Notes under the pieces: model-generated
Seen by the model: only the letters and a program-made list of their open reading frames with translations
What the model was told of the DNA's origin: nothing
The model's database searches: none
Translations under genes and position numbers: made by a program
NCBI GenBank assembly: GCA_021442155.1
Contig: CM038229.1
Coordinates: 75,085,979-75,149,978, forward strand
DNA length: 64,000 bases
Direction of reading: 5' to 3'
From: Cymbidium sinense
Lineage: Eukaryota > Streptophyta > Magnoliopsida > Asparagales > Orchidaceae
Part shown: piece after piece, positions 36,097-46,399 of the stretch
Position numbering within the stretch: the first letter of the stretch is position 1
Layout of the letters: each line of letters starts with the position of its first letter

Positions 36097-36135
36097 AAGA
36101 TTTTCCGACTCCGTGAGGTTCCTCTCTCCATCTTT
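36097..36135 (+). other. degraded primer binding site region
   Basis: After the LTR the sequence AAGATTTTCCGACTCCGTGA and CCTCTCTCCATCTTT matches the PBS region of the minus-strand element (TGGCAACTCCATTGGGGA followed by CCTCTCTCCATC). The initial TGG is lost and the run of Gs is shortened. It would not prime in this form. Confidence 0.65.
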
Positions 36136-36469
36136 ACTAGATAATTATTGTCTCCAAGCTGATAGTGGACTTATTTTATATAGGCCCACTATCATTCTAT
36201 TGGCACTTAGCTTATTTCATCCTTAAGCAAAGTTAACATCCATTTAGGTTTTAGACCTCACCCATAGGTCTTAAAATCCCTTAGATTCCCCCAATAGAAA
36301 ATTAAAATTAATCAAACAAAGGAGATTATCAAAGAACCTCTTCACCATATTGATGGTGAGGCAAGGTTCATCCCATGAACAATAAGAAAATACAACCCTT
36401 ACCAAATAACATGTCTTTCCAAAAGCACTCTTTCAAAATCCACATAATAAAAATATTTACACAAAAATT

Positions 36470-37850
36470 TGTAAATTTTAAAAAGGCACAAAACACATAT
36501 AACTAAATCTCGCTTAACAAATCCTATGATTGTTACATGGAGGTTCTTTTTCAAAATCAAAATAAACCATTTTAATGTCTTTTCAAAAGCACATTTTCTT
36601 TGGAAATAGCTATCCCCATCCCACACACTCAAATTTGTTATAGATTTTATTTTTGAATAAATCATGATAAAAATTGAAACTCCACTTAGCATACTTTTGT
36701 GCTAAGTTGAAGTTTTCCTCCTTTTGAAAAGCATTAAATCATACACACACAAAAGAGAAGTCAAGACATATTCCCACTACAACCCAAATTGTTGTTAGAG
36801 TTCCTTCCTTGGAAAAGGTAAAGAAAATTAAATTCTATTTACACTATTTGCATTTGTCCGATAGAACTCCTTCTTGCAAAAGTCTTGGACTTCAAGACAT
36901 AAGCTCATTTGACATGTCCAAGTACGTCAAATGAGAACACCTTTTGAAAATCATAAGAACATTGAACTCCATTTAACATACCAAGTTTGTTAAATAAGTT
37001 CTTTTCTTTCAAAATCATAAACATATTTTTCTTTCACTTAACATACCAAATTTGTTAAGTGAGAGTTTCATTTTCAAAATCATAAACACATTTGACTTTC
37101 ACTTAACATACCAAATTTGTTAAGAGTTTTATTTTAAAATCAAAAACACATTTGACTTTCACTTAACATACCAAATTTGTTAAGTGGGGGTCTCTTTTCA
37201 ACACACATTTGATCTCTATTTTAACATACCAAATTTGTTAAATAAGGATCCAATTTTTCATGTCAAACCATACTTGAGCTTTCACTTAACATACCAAATT
37301 TGTTAAGTGAGAGTCTCATTCTCAAAGAAAAATAAACATATCTCAAACACATTTGGGGCTTTTACTTAACATACCAAATTTGTTAAGTGATACTCCCATC
37401 TTCAATGAAAAGCAAATCTATCTCATAATCACATTTGACTTTCACTTAACATACCAAATTTGTTAAGTGAAAGTCTCATCATCAAGCACAAATCAAACAC
37501 ATGGCCTCTACTTAACATACCAAATTTGTTAAGTAATCCCCATTTTCAAATCAAAATATCACACAATCAAATCTTCATAAGCAAAATATTTCAAATACAC
37601 AATCACAACCTCTTCTTAGCATACCCAAATTTGCTAAGTGATCTTTCAAACTATCAATATTTTCAAACAAGATGCACAAAATATAAATATTTTCAAGAAA
37701 ATCTCTCAAATTTAGAACCCCACCCAACCTACCTAAATCGGTTGAGTATGGGTTCTAAATCAAAATCAAATGGCAAAGACTCTCCTCAACATCCAAATCT
37801 CTTCAATGAACCCCACTTAACATATTTGAATTGTTGAGTGTGGGTTCAAA
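36470..37850 (+). repeat. leader tandem array of hairpin-forming repeats (plus-strand element)
   Basis: About fifteen units of 60-85 bp, most containing CACTTAACATACCAAATTTG and TTAAGTG. The copy at 37,437-37,475 has a perfect 15 bp stem (GACTTTCACTTAACA, arm 37,437-37,451) around a nine-base loop TACCAAATT. Another at 36,904-36,935 uses a different stem (CTCATTTGAC paired with GTCAAATGAG). The position, between PBS and upstream ORF, is the same as in the minus-strand element. The open frame at 37,460-37,837 is a by-product of the repeats. Confidence 0.85.
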
Positions 37851-37899
37851 ACTTCAAACTCATCAAAATAAATATCAAGATAAAAATTACAAGTTATAA

Positions 37900-38830
37900 A
37901 CAAATGCGACATACAACTTAGTTAGTTTGTAGCCTTTGTAGTACATGGCAAGTAAGTTTTTTCTTTGATGGATTTGGTCAGTGCCTTACTCGGCACTCCA
38001 CATCTAGTGTTTTGGCCAAGGATTTGAGGAGCATCACTCCTAAGAGGATGAGGTACCCATCTGACTGACATCCCATTTCAAGTGGTTTGAAAGGTTTGTT
38101 GAGATAGCCTCCCACCTTCTGAGGGATCTACACACCTCCACTAATTGACAAACATGAGCCACAAGATCAGTCACCATGAACGTGCGCCAGAGATGGATTT
38201 TTCACAATGCAGAGAAGGTCACACACACAAGGACACACACACAGGTTTCCGCTGTAGACTAGTTCCACCCCTCCTCGACGTCGAGGAGAAGACTATAGAT
38301 TATTGCTCCACCTCCCACACCATGAAGCTTGGCTAAGAAAGTCCTATGCCAATCTTCATATGGTGTTATAGTAGGAACAATGGCACTGGCTACCCATGAT
38401 TATTTTACAGGTATATCACCAAGAGTGTTATCATGCACATCTCACGGAGGACACCATGTAGTTTAGTTAGAGGGGAGCAAAGGTCGATGACCTCCGCAAT
38501 CAATTTTCCAATCATCAACCACCGGATGATGAGAGGATATGTATCACCGATGGGAAAAGCCTGGAGGGTGAGCTGTTCCACAACATTGATCCACTCCTCA
38601 CCATCACATGAGGGTCCCGCATCCACTGAAGCCAACAAAGGAACAAAGACAACATCCGGGAGAAGAAGCCCCATTGGTGATCCACTAGGCTAGGATCCCA
38701 CTTCATCTACTCACCGATTGAGAGGCATTCTACCCACCCACTCGCCTTGGTGAAAGAGTGACCCAAAGATCGCGGAGCTCACCACCCACCACCATTAGAC
38801 ACGTGTAGGGGAAGGATAGTTCTATAGGCC
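37900..38830 (+). pseudogene. degenerate region in the position of the upstream ORF
   Basis: Between the hairpin array and gag lies GC-neutral sequence with short open pieces in all frames (for example 38,145-38,336 and 38,433-38,693) and a CA-rich microsatellite near 38,220. By position it should correspond to the upstream ORF of the minus-strand element (3,040-4,279), but I could not align a convincing protein segment. The assignment is by position only. Confidence 0.3.
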
Positions 38831-39620
38831 CCATGATAATGGATCTTAGGACACTACTCACCATGACTAAGCATGTCTCTTCCAATACCATGACCCTCCC
38901 AGCCACTCAATGATAGAAGGTGTATCTTTGTCAAAGCCTCCACCGATGCACAGAACTACAGATCGCTCCTAGATGAGATTCGCACAATACTTTATAGAAA
39001 AGAGAGGGGGAGTCCATGACAGAGAGGAAAGGTCACTCCAGATGATGATTTGATGATTCAACCCCACTGCTGATACCTCCTTTCAGAGATCATAGTGAAG
39101 GTATTGTGGTTAAGGAAAATGATCACATCCAACCCAACACCTCAAGAGCTTAAACAAAGGATTAGTAACTGATGGAGAAAGAAAGGAAGACTTATTCGCC
39201 TCCAGTAGGCCCATGATAATCTCCCAGGGACACTACTACCCATGAGCAGCCATGAGCATGCCTCTTCCAATAGTCATGACCTCCCGTGAGCCAAAGACTA
39301 GATGATAGTGCATCTATGTCAAGCACAGCCCACCGCCAGAAGGCAGATTTGTCACATTAGATCATTCCTAGATGAGATTCTGGCACAATACTTTTAAAAG
39401 AGCTTTTGGGAGTGGTCAATGGAGAGGGAAAGTGCTTTTTGATCCATTAGGATGATCTGATGATTCAAGTCATATGGCCGATACTAGTCCTTCATAGATC
39501 AACATACGAAGGTATTGTGTTGAGGAAAATGACACCGCCCATTCAACCCAACACCTCCTCAATAGCAAACAAAAGGATTATCGAATAGATGGAGAAAAGG
39601 AAGGAAGACTATAGCCCTCC
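38831..39620 (+). repeat. tandem duplication of about 380 bp upstream of gag
   Basis: CCATGATAAT begins units at 38,831 and 39,211. Both then share CATGCCTCTTCCAATA or a close variant, CCTAGATGAGATTC, GCACAATACTTT, GAAGGTATTGTG, AACCCAACACCTC and GGAAGGAAGACT in the same order. The copies have since diverged by substitutions and short indels. Confidence 0.85.
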
Positions 39621-39679
39621 ATGCACTTCAAGACAAGATCATAACATATATCGATAGAGATAGATCATTGAGTTAGCAC

Positions 39680-40380
39680 CTGATCGCCCAAATGCACTTC
39701 TCCAATAGATCAAGATGATAGCTTGCAGGAAGGTGGTGGACAACACCTCCATGCAAGAAAGAGACATCAAGTAGTTTGTGGAGAAAGTGAAGTGAACGAT
39801 ATCGAAAAGTGCGAGGAATTTGATGGTGTCCAATATCCTAAGGGTTTTGTGCCTCCTTCCTTCAAAATTTTTGATGGCGTGGAACCCAAGTCATCATACA
39901 AGACACTTCTTTGGATGTTGCAAAGCCAGTGGCGATGTACTCTTATTCCATCTCTTCATCAGTAGTTTGATAGACATCGCATTTGATTGGTACGCTGAAC
40001 TATCCAATGGTTTAGTGAAGACATTTGTTGAGTTAGAGCAGCTATTTATTAAGAGATTTGGAGCTCAAAAAAGTGGGTATTGTAGCTCAACAACACCGAT
40101 GAGTCCCTTAATTGATTATATTCTTAGATGGCTCAAAAGTATGAAATGAACCATAGTCAACAACATGCCATCAAATTCTACCCAAGAATATTCATGGCCC
40201 AATCGCCTTCATCCTTAAAGGGTTTACCATTAAGACATTTGAGAAATTAATCAACAAGTCTAAGGGGAGAGGTCAAATAGTTACCTTTTCAAGATCAATC
40301 AACCAAGCCTAAACTGCAGAAGGCATTTAAGAAAAAGCCAGGGGTAGTCACATCAATTGACAAGGGCAAGTAGCCAAATG
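39680..40380 (+). pseudogene. gag capsid region, broken
   Basis: The frame at 39,723-39,965 contains EEFDGVQYPKGFVPPSFKIF followed by DGV, matching the minus-strand element's TIQYPKGFVPPSFKSFDG. The overlapping frame at 39,820-40,149 carries on with SSLIDIAFDWYAELSNGLVK, TFVELEQLFIKRF and SPLIDYILRW, the core and C-terminal part of the plant retrotransposon Gag domain. A frame change lies near 39,880-39,900. A basic tail follows (about 40,290-40,400). Gag would assemble the virus-like particle in the cytoplasm; this copy cannot be translated intact. Confidence 0.8.
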
Positions 40381-40639
40381 AAAGACCTCGAAAGCACAAG
40401 AACCTCCTCTACCACCTCCTTTACCACCTCGCCATCATACCCACCTCACCGCCAGTGATCTCCACTTCCTCTAGTATATCCCCACCCATAGCACCAGAGA
40501 ATACTCATCCACCACCGTAACTACCATTTACCCACTCTATTGACAATTGAATAAGCCATATTCATTCAAGAGGGAGGCGGAAGATCTTTAAGATCCTCTT
40601 AAAGAAGCTCTTTCATACCAAAGCCTAGAGGCTAGAGAT

Positions 40640-40990
40640 GTGGGCAAGAGTCATGATCCTAAACTTTTCTCCTACCACCACATGTTGGTCATGTCTTAGA
40701 AGATTTTTACCTTTAAGGACTGGCTTGAGAATAGCTACAAGTCGAGCTATTGTCATCCCAAGGAATACTACTAGAATAACCCTCCGCCTCTAGGTAATCT
40801 TGGGGATAGCAATCTCTTAAGATAGAGGAAGGTTGGGATATCTCCATATCTAACCTCCAAGAAAAGTATCTCTAAGATCAAAAGCTTTCTAGGGGCCTAA
40901 ATTCTCAAACCTCCAACTCTAAGAAGGTTTGCAAGTTGCTAAAGAACAACTTGAAAGAGGTAGAATCGATAGTAACCCATCCTTATTTGC
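40640..40990 (+). pseudogene. zinc-finger-like segment downstream of gag, decayed
   Basis: Translation gives SYHHMLV, then after a stop FTFKDWLENSYKSSYCHPKE and, further on, EGLQVAKEQL. This corresponds to FPYHRMLGH...FTFKDWLE and EGLQVA in the minus-strand element. The second His and the Cys of the motif are lost. Several stops interrupt it. Confidence 0.6.
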
Positions 40991-41038
40991 CTGATAGCAT
41001 AGTAGCACAACCACCGTCAGTCCAAAGACTCCATCCAC

Positions 41039-41621
41039 ATGCAGCTACTACTTCTTCCTCCACTATCTCTACTAGAGCGTATATGTAACAAGGGCATTAA
41101 ACCACCCCACTTATTTACTTTATTAGATTTCTATCATGTACCTCCATCTAAGAAGAAATCAATGAAGAAAGCTTTCACTTACATCTTGTCCACTTCTGAT
41201 ACTCTAGATTTTATTCCTCTTGAAAACTCTCCAAGTCTACAAAATAATAATGATAACTCTAGTTCTGATCATTCCTCTTCTGATTTAGAAATGGATTTTC
41301 CATTCTTGAATCATTCGAGTTTTCCCATTGAGATTGATTTGGAGTCATCCGACTGATGATCCCATAGGAGAATCTGAAGGTGAACCTGATGAGCAGGTAA
41401 AACTTTCCACTAAATCATTTAATGAAGTCACTAAAGTCAACCTCTGCAGTGGCAAAGTTCTACCTCTTAGGGTAGCACCTCAAAATAAGGGTAAACAAAT
41501 CATTGGTTCTAGTGATTTAGAAGCCCCTCCACAGGATGCTCCACCCATGGATATGCTTGTGGAGGATCAGCCCAGAGTTGACTATAATATCCTCGCCACT
41601 AAGAAAGTTACGCTAAACTAA
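41039..41621 (+). pseudogene. acidic linker before protease
   Basis: Two overlapping frames (41,039-41,356 and 41,328-41,621) contain LDFYHVPPSKKKSMKKAF, SSSDLEMDFPFLNHSSFPIE, IDLESSD, then VNLCSGKVLPLR and PPMDMLVEDQPRVDYNIL. The order and residues parallel 508-1,211 on the minus strand. The function is unknown. One frameshift near 41,340 separates the pieces. Confidence 0.65.
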
Positions 41622-41639
41622 GCATATATGATGCCCTTA

Positions 41640-42100
41640 TCTTATCCAAAGAGAGAGGGAGTCAGATCAATGCTCTTCTTGATCTAGTGTTTAGCTCACA
41701 ACCGCCATCAGAGGAGGCATGTTATTTAAGAGACACTCTGGAGTTACATTCAGATGAAGACCTTCTTTTTGAATAAACAACAACCATCCCTACATCAAAG
41801 TGGACAAGATTGATTCTAGGTGTTGTTAATGGTGCATGAACATTATGAGTTTAAAACACTTGCCTACTTAAGGATTGACATCTTTCGAGGATAAGATAAT
41901 GTAGAGGATTCAACAAACAAGGTGAGAGGGCTTGGCTCTATAGTTACGCCATTAGATAGATGATAAAGATCCAAGTTCTACATAATCAGATACATCTTTC
42001 CTTTGCTTGGGAGACCTGGATACATGGAAACAATATGATTTTCCATCCTCTTACATCAATGAATCAAATTTTGAAGAGGTGAAATCGTCAAAGGAGACTT
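41640..42100 (+). pseudogene. retropepsin (protease), heavily decayed
   Basis: Readable fragments include HEHYEFKTLAYLRIDIFRG, RGLGSIVTPLD and LLGRPGYMETI, followed after a stop by LLHQ.IKF. They align with HEHYESKDPCLFKD, ALGSIVLPLEI, LLSRPWIH and SSLHQCIEF of the minus-strand element. The LLGRP motif is retained; the following Trp-Ile-His is changed. Stops and frame changes abound. Confidence 0.6.
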
Positions 42101-42184
42101 AAAGCCATTCTCGCAAAGAGGTCAATATATGAGGACAGCCTACTATCTCCTCAAAATCAAAAGTATATTCTCGTGAACTTGAAT

Positions 42185-42298
42185 GTTCAAAAATAAAAGA
42201 AAAAGAAATAAAAGAAAAGAAGAAAAGAAAAGAAAAAGAAAAGAAAGAAAAAGGAAGAGAAAATGAAAATAAGTGAGCGAAATAAGAGAGAAAGAGTA
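42185..42298 (+). repeat. purine (A/G) tract between protease and RT
   Basis: More than 100 bases of nearly pure A and G (AAAAGAAAAGAAGAAAAG type). Opposite it lie long F/S/L-rich open frames, which are artefacts of the tract. It interrupts the pol coding region. Confidence 0.8.
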
Positions 42299-42939
42299 GG
42301 ATGTTGATTCCACCCATAATTTGTTCCTCATATGAACATATGGGTAGATGACTCAACCTCCACCAAGTAGAGAAGAGGCAAGTCCAGGTTCAGAGGTGGA
42401 AGACCTCCTTATTGGTCCAATAGAGTTATGTCAACTCACAGTACCACTACCATAGACTTCTAGTTCAAAGGATGAGTCATATGTGGTTAGCATGCACCCC
42501 TCTCTCTGGATCCCTTTAAATGTGACATTCGAAATGATAGGATAAAGCTCAAATAAAGCATAAGTATATCCAAGTCTATATGTGAATAGGCATCGCTTGG
42601 AACTTTAGCTCTAACCCACTTTCTTCCAAAAGTTGAGGTTTAGTAGTTAAGAGGCCCCCAAGTCATCCACAGATGTCAAGCCAAAGACTTTTTTGTTGGG
42701 AGCATCATCTTCAAGTCAAGAAGCTAATGTAGAACTCAAGGATGATTAATATAATTACCTTTTGATTGGTACTCATCTTGTGTTCTTAACTTAGAAAAGA
42801 AGGGATTAATCCCACATACTTGGTATAAACACAGGTTAGATTACTTTGAAAGATTATGGGACAATCGAAGCAAACATTCTCAATCAAGACCAACTGGATT
42901 AGTGGGTCCAGATGATAACCATTTAGTCATCATCACCAT

Positions 42940-44000
42940 CATTTACCGATGTTCTTTTCAAATCATTTGAGGAAATATAGGTTCTTCTCAAATCATACCA
43001 ATTCATATGAGGTATTTTTAGCAACTTCAGATGATCTAAATGACTTTGAAGTCAAGGATGCACCGCTAGAGTTCGAAGAGGAGATCAGATCAACCATCGA
43101 TGAGCTCAAAGAAATCAACTTAGAACCAAAGAAGATCATCCCAACATACATCAATTCCTATTGAATGAAAAAGAAACCAATGATTAGAAGCTATTACCGA
43201 AGTTTAAGGATTGCTTGCATGGAGTTATGAAGAAATGTCGTGTTTATCTCTTGATGTAAGTCCATAAACTAGCAATATAACATAATGTTAACCCTATCAA
43301 GCAAGCTCCTAGATGTATGTGATTAGACATTAAACAACATGTAACTTCTGAAATCAAGAAATTGATCAATGTTGGCTTCAACAAGGAAGAAAAATATCCT
43401 AGCTGGTTAGCTAGTGTCATCCTAGTTTAGAAAAAGAATGACCAAATTCACATATGCATCAATTTTAGGGATCTAAATAAGGCATGTACTAATGATGAAT
43501 TTCCACTTCCTATACCAGAATTAATAATGGATATTATCTCATCTCATGCAATATTCTCCTTTATGGATGGGTCATATGGCTACAACAAAATTAAGATGGC
43601 CCCTGAGGATGAAAGAAACACTACCTTTCGAACCTTAATTAAAATTTATTATTATAAGGTTATGCCTTTTGGCCTTAAAAATGTCGGTGCCACATACCAA
43701 TGGGCCATAACTCAAATCTTCGATGAACTCATTCATCATAAAGTTGAATGCTACGTTGATGATCTCGTTGTAAAAAATAAAGAAAAGGAAGACCATCTAT
43801 TTGACTTGGGAGTAGTTTTCGAACGGTTAAGACAATACAACCTCAAAATGAACCCCCTGAAGTGTGCATTCGGAGTAGGTTCAGGAAAATTCCTTGATTT
43901 TGTTGTCCGACACCGGGGAATTGAAATCGATCTGGAAAAGAACAAAGTGATATTAGAAATGTCACCCCCTAAAAGCCTAACACAACTCAGGTCATTCTAA
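42940..44000 (+). pseudogene. reverse transcriptase domain of Tat/Ogre-like pol
   Basis: Before the open frame, the sequence encodes SEIKKLINVGFNKEEKYPSW, INFRDLNKACTNDEFPLPIP. The open frame at 43,527-44,000 continues with SFMDGSYGYNKIKMAPEDER, KVMPFGLKNVGATYQWAITQ, then HHKVECYVDDLVVK and RLRQYNLKMNPLKCAFGV. The catalytic YVDD and the first Asp (FMDG) are present. The domain would copy RNA into cDNA in the particle. A stop sits near 43,431 and another after LTQLRSF at 44,000. Several changes look like C-to-T decay (ATYQW where relatives have ATYQR; a stop where Gln is usual). Confidence 0.92.
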
Positions 44001-44440
44001 GGGTGGTTGGCATATCTAAGGTGCTTCATATCCAACCTATCAGGAAGATGCCAACCATTCTCAACACTTATCAAAAAAGATGCCAAGTTTAAGTGGGATG
44101 ATAAGTGCCAACATGCTTTTGAAGACATCAAGCACTACCTAATGATGATGCCACTAGTTACCCTATCAGCAAGCATTGATCCTACATATATAGATGACTT
44201 GGCACTTTGTTGGCTCAAACCAATGACGAAGGCAAAGAAAATGCTCTTTACTACCTCATTCATCATCTAATCCCTGCTGAGGCAAACTACCCACCTATTG
44301 AAAAGCACTGCCTAGCTTTAATCTTTGCATCCCAAAAGGTACAACACTACATGCTTTCTCTTAAGGTGAACTTGATCCTAGATCAATCCACTATAATATC
44401 TCACGGCCGACCAACCGATGGTGGCTAATGGTCCATGATT
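44001..44440 (+). pseudogene. RNase H domain of pol
   Basis: After the stop the same protein continues as WLAYLRCFISNLSGRCQPFS, TLIKKDAKFKWDDKCQHAFE and DIKHYLM. It then changes frame to AQTNDEGKENALYYLIHHLI and PIEKHCLALIFASQKVQHYM. These are the RT connection and RNase H motifs of Ty3/gypsy pol. The domain degrades the RNA template during reverse transcription. At least one frameshift lies near 44,170-44,210. Confidence 0.85.
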
Positions 44441-44559
44441 TTGTCATAGTTTGATATCACATTTGTACCCCCACCCCCATGTAGTGAAACGACAAGCACT
44501 AGTAGATTTCTTAGCAACACACTCACTTCCTACTGATTCTCCAATTTGTGATGACCTCC

Positions 44560-45041
44560 CCAATGAATAAATCATAACCTTAGGGGATACTAGTGCTCAC
44601 CACTGGGAGATGTACTTTGATGGTGCAGCTTCCTCTCAAAGAGGAGAAGAACCATAATTTACTATCTCAAAGAAGGCAGGGGTAGGAATAGTTCATTAAC
44701 TCAGGACCATGATGTGATGAGATTCTCATATCATATGTACAATCCATGCACCAACAATGAAGCCAAATATAAGGCTCGTCATCCGAGTTAGTCATCATTA
44801 CATGTGTCTAGAGTATCAACATCTTTGGGATTCGCCAGTCATCAACCAAATCGCTGGGTCTTATAAAGTTCTAAAGCTTAAGCTCCATCATTATCACAAG
44901 TATACCATGGAGTTGTTGGCCCAAATCCCAGAGGTTACCATCTACAAGATTCCTCGAGGAGAGAATGCATTAGCTAAGCTTGCTAAAGAGTTGACATGTC
45001 TGGAAGATGAGTCCATTCCAATAAGGGACCAAAATAGATAA
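44560..45041 (+). pseudogene. second, archaeal-type RNase H (aRNH) of Tat-lineage pol
   Basis: The stretch WEMYFDGAASSQRG near 44,608-44,650 matches the start of the additional RNase H that marks the Tat lineage. KKAGVGIV follows. The open frame at 44,757-45,041 then gives DSPVINQIAGSYKVLKLKLH and EVTIYKIPRGENALAKLAKE, matching GDSQLVINQ...G.Y.....L and ..I.RE.N..AD.LA. The second catalytic Asp is present as DSPVINQ. Stops and a frame change separate the two halves. Confidence 0.85.
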
Positions 45042-45239
45042 GTCTTATCCCTTATTGATGCTGAACTCATCGAGAAATTCTCTCTTGAAGGAGAGGTTGT
45101 CATTTTTAAAATGGACGAGTAGTTAGATTGGAGGTAACCATTAATGGATTATTTAAATATAGGCAAACTACCTCAAGAGAAATCACTAGCACACCAGGTG
45201 AAGTAGAGAGTCTTTTCCTATGCTCTTGTGGATGACACC

Positions 45240-46323
45240 TTATACTGGCAGTCCTTCGATCATATGTGGTTACATTATTTGGAAAAGCACAAAGCCCGTA
45301 AGATCATGATTGAGGTACACTCAAGTTTATGTGGAGCACATCAATCTGGTGTGAAGATGAAAGCCAAGACCAAGATATTAGGATACCACTAGCCTTCGAT
45401 GATCACAGACTGCATGGATGTAGCTAAGAGATGCCACCAATGTTAGGTATACAGTGTGGTCCTACATCAACCACCCAATATTTTATATCCTACATTGGCC
45501 TCATGGCCATTTGAGCGTTGGGGTATGGACATAGTGGGTCCGATCGATTTTCCTTCTTCCAAGGTTCACCAGTTCATTCTAGCTGCCACCGAATACTTTT
45601 CCAAGTGCGAGGCAATCCAGAGGTCATACCGATATGCTCTAATTTTAGAACCATATCATATAGGTTCGACAAATTATATCCGATAATGGTATTGCATTCA
45701 AGAGCACTAAAATCAATAGCTTTTGCCGGAGACATAACATAGATTGGAGGTACTCTACCATCTACTATCCAAGAAAAAATGGGTTAGCAGAAACCTTTAA
45801 CAGAACTCTCATTCAAATATTGAAGAATACACTAGATGACAGCAAACAATAATGGCATGAATAGTTGGCTGAAACCTTGTGGGTGTACCGCACTACCTAT
45901 AGAACTCCAACACAGTCCACCCCTTTCCTCGTATGGGTCCAAGGCTACCATTAGGTCCAACTCATCACTAAGGATAACCATGTGGGTAAAGATCAATACA
46001 TAGAATGCCAAGTTGTTATTAGAAAAGCTTGAAGGTTTGGAGGAGAGATGCCTATAGGCCTCGAGTTATACAAAGCCAATATGATTCAAGCTCATAATAA
46101 CTTGGTCCATCCTAGAGCTTTCCAAGTTAGGAGAGCTTGTTTTAATTCTAAGGAGACCAATTGTTGCCCATCGAAAGATGGGAGGTAAGTTTGAACCCAC
46201 TTGGGAAGGCCCTTATGCCATAGAGAAGGCCTACCAAGGAGGATCTTATAAACTCATAAATTATAAGGGAGAGTGCCCAATGCTTCCAATCAACGGGCTC
46301 TACCTAAAAAAATATTATCCATA
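45240..46323 (+). pseudogene. integrase domain of pol
   Basis: The Zn-binding part shows HSSLCGAHQSGVKMKAKTKI followed by CHQC (an H-H-C-C arrangement). The core begins WPFERWGMDIVGPIDFPSSK (first Asp in MDIVGP). The second Asp lies in DNGIAFKSTKI near 45,680 and the Glu in GLAETFNRTLIQILKNTLDD near 45,780. The C-terminal part has GKFEPTWEGPYAIEKAYQGG followed by SYKLINYKGE, the usual ending before the 3' region. Integrase inserts the cDNA and makes the 5 bp duplication. Several stops and frameshifts are present. Confidence 0.9.
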
Positions 46324-46399
46324 AATCTTATTTGAAATCAATTATCAATAAAATTTCTTTCATCTCAAAATCTATCTCTTCCATGTTGAAGAATATCTT

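Noticed and set aside
42099..42356. Phe/Ser/Leu-rich minus-strand frames that look like a membrane protein
   Set aside because: They are the complement of an A/G tract.
43751..43945. Minus-strand frame inside the RT domain
   Set aside because: Antisense shadow of a clear RT coding sequence.
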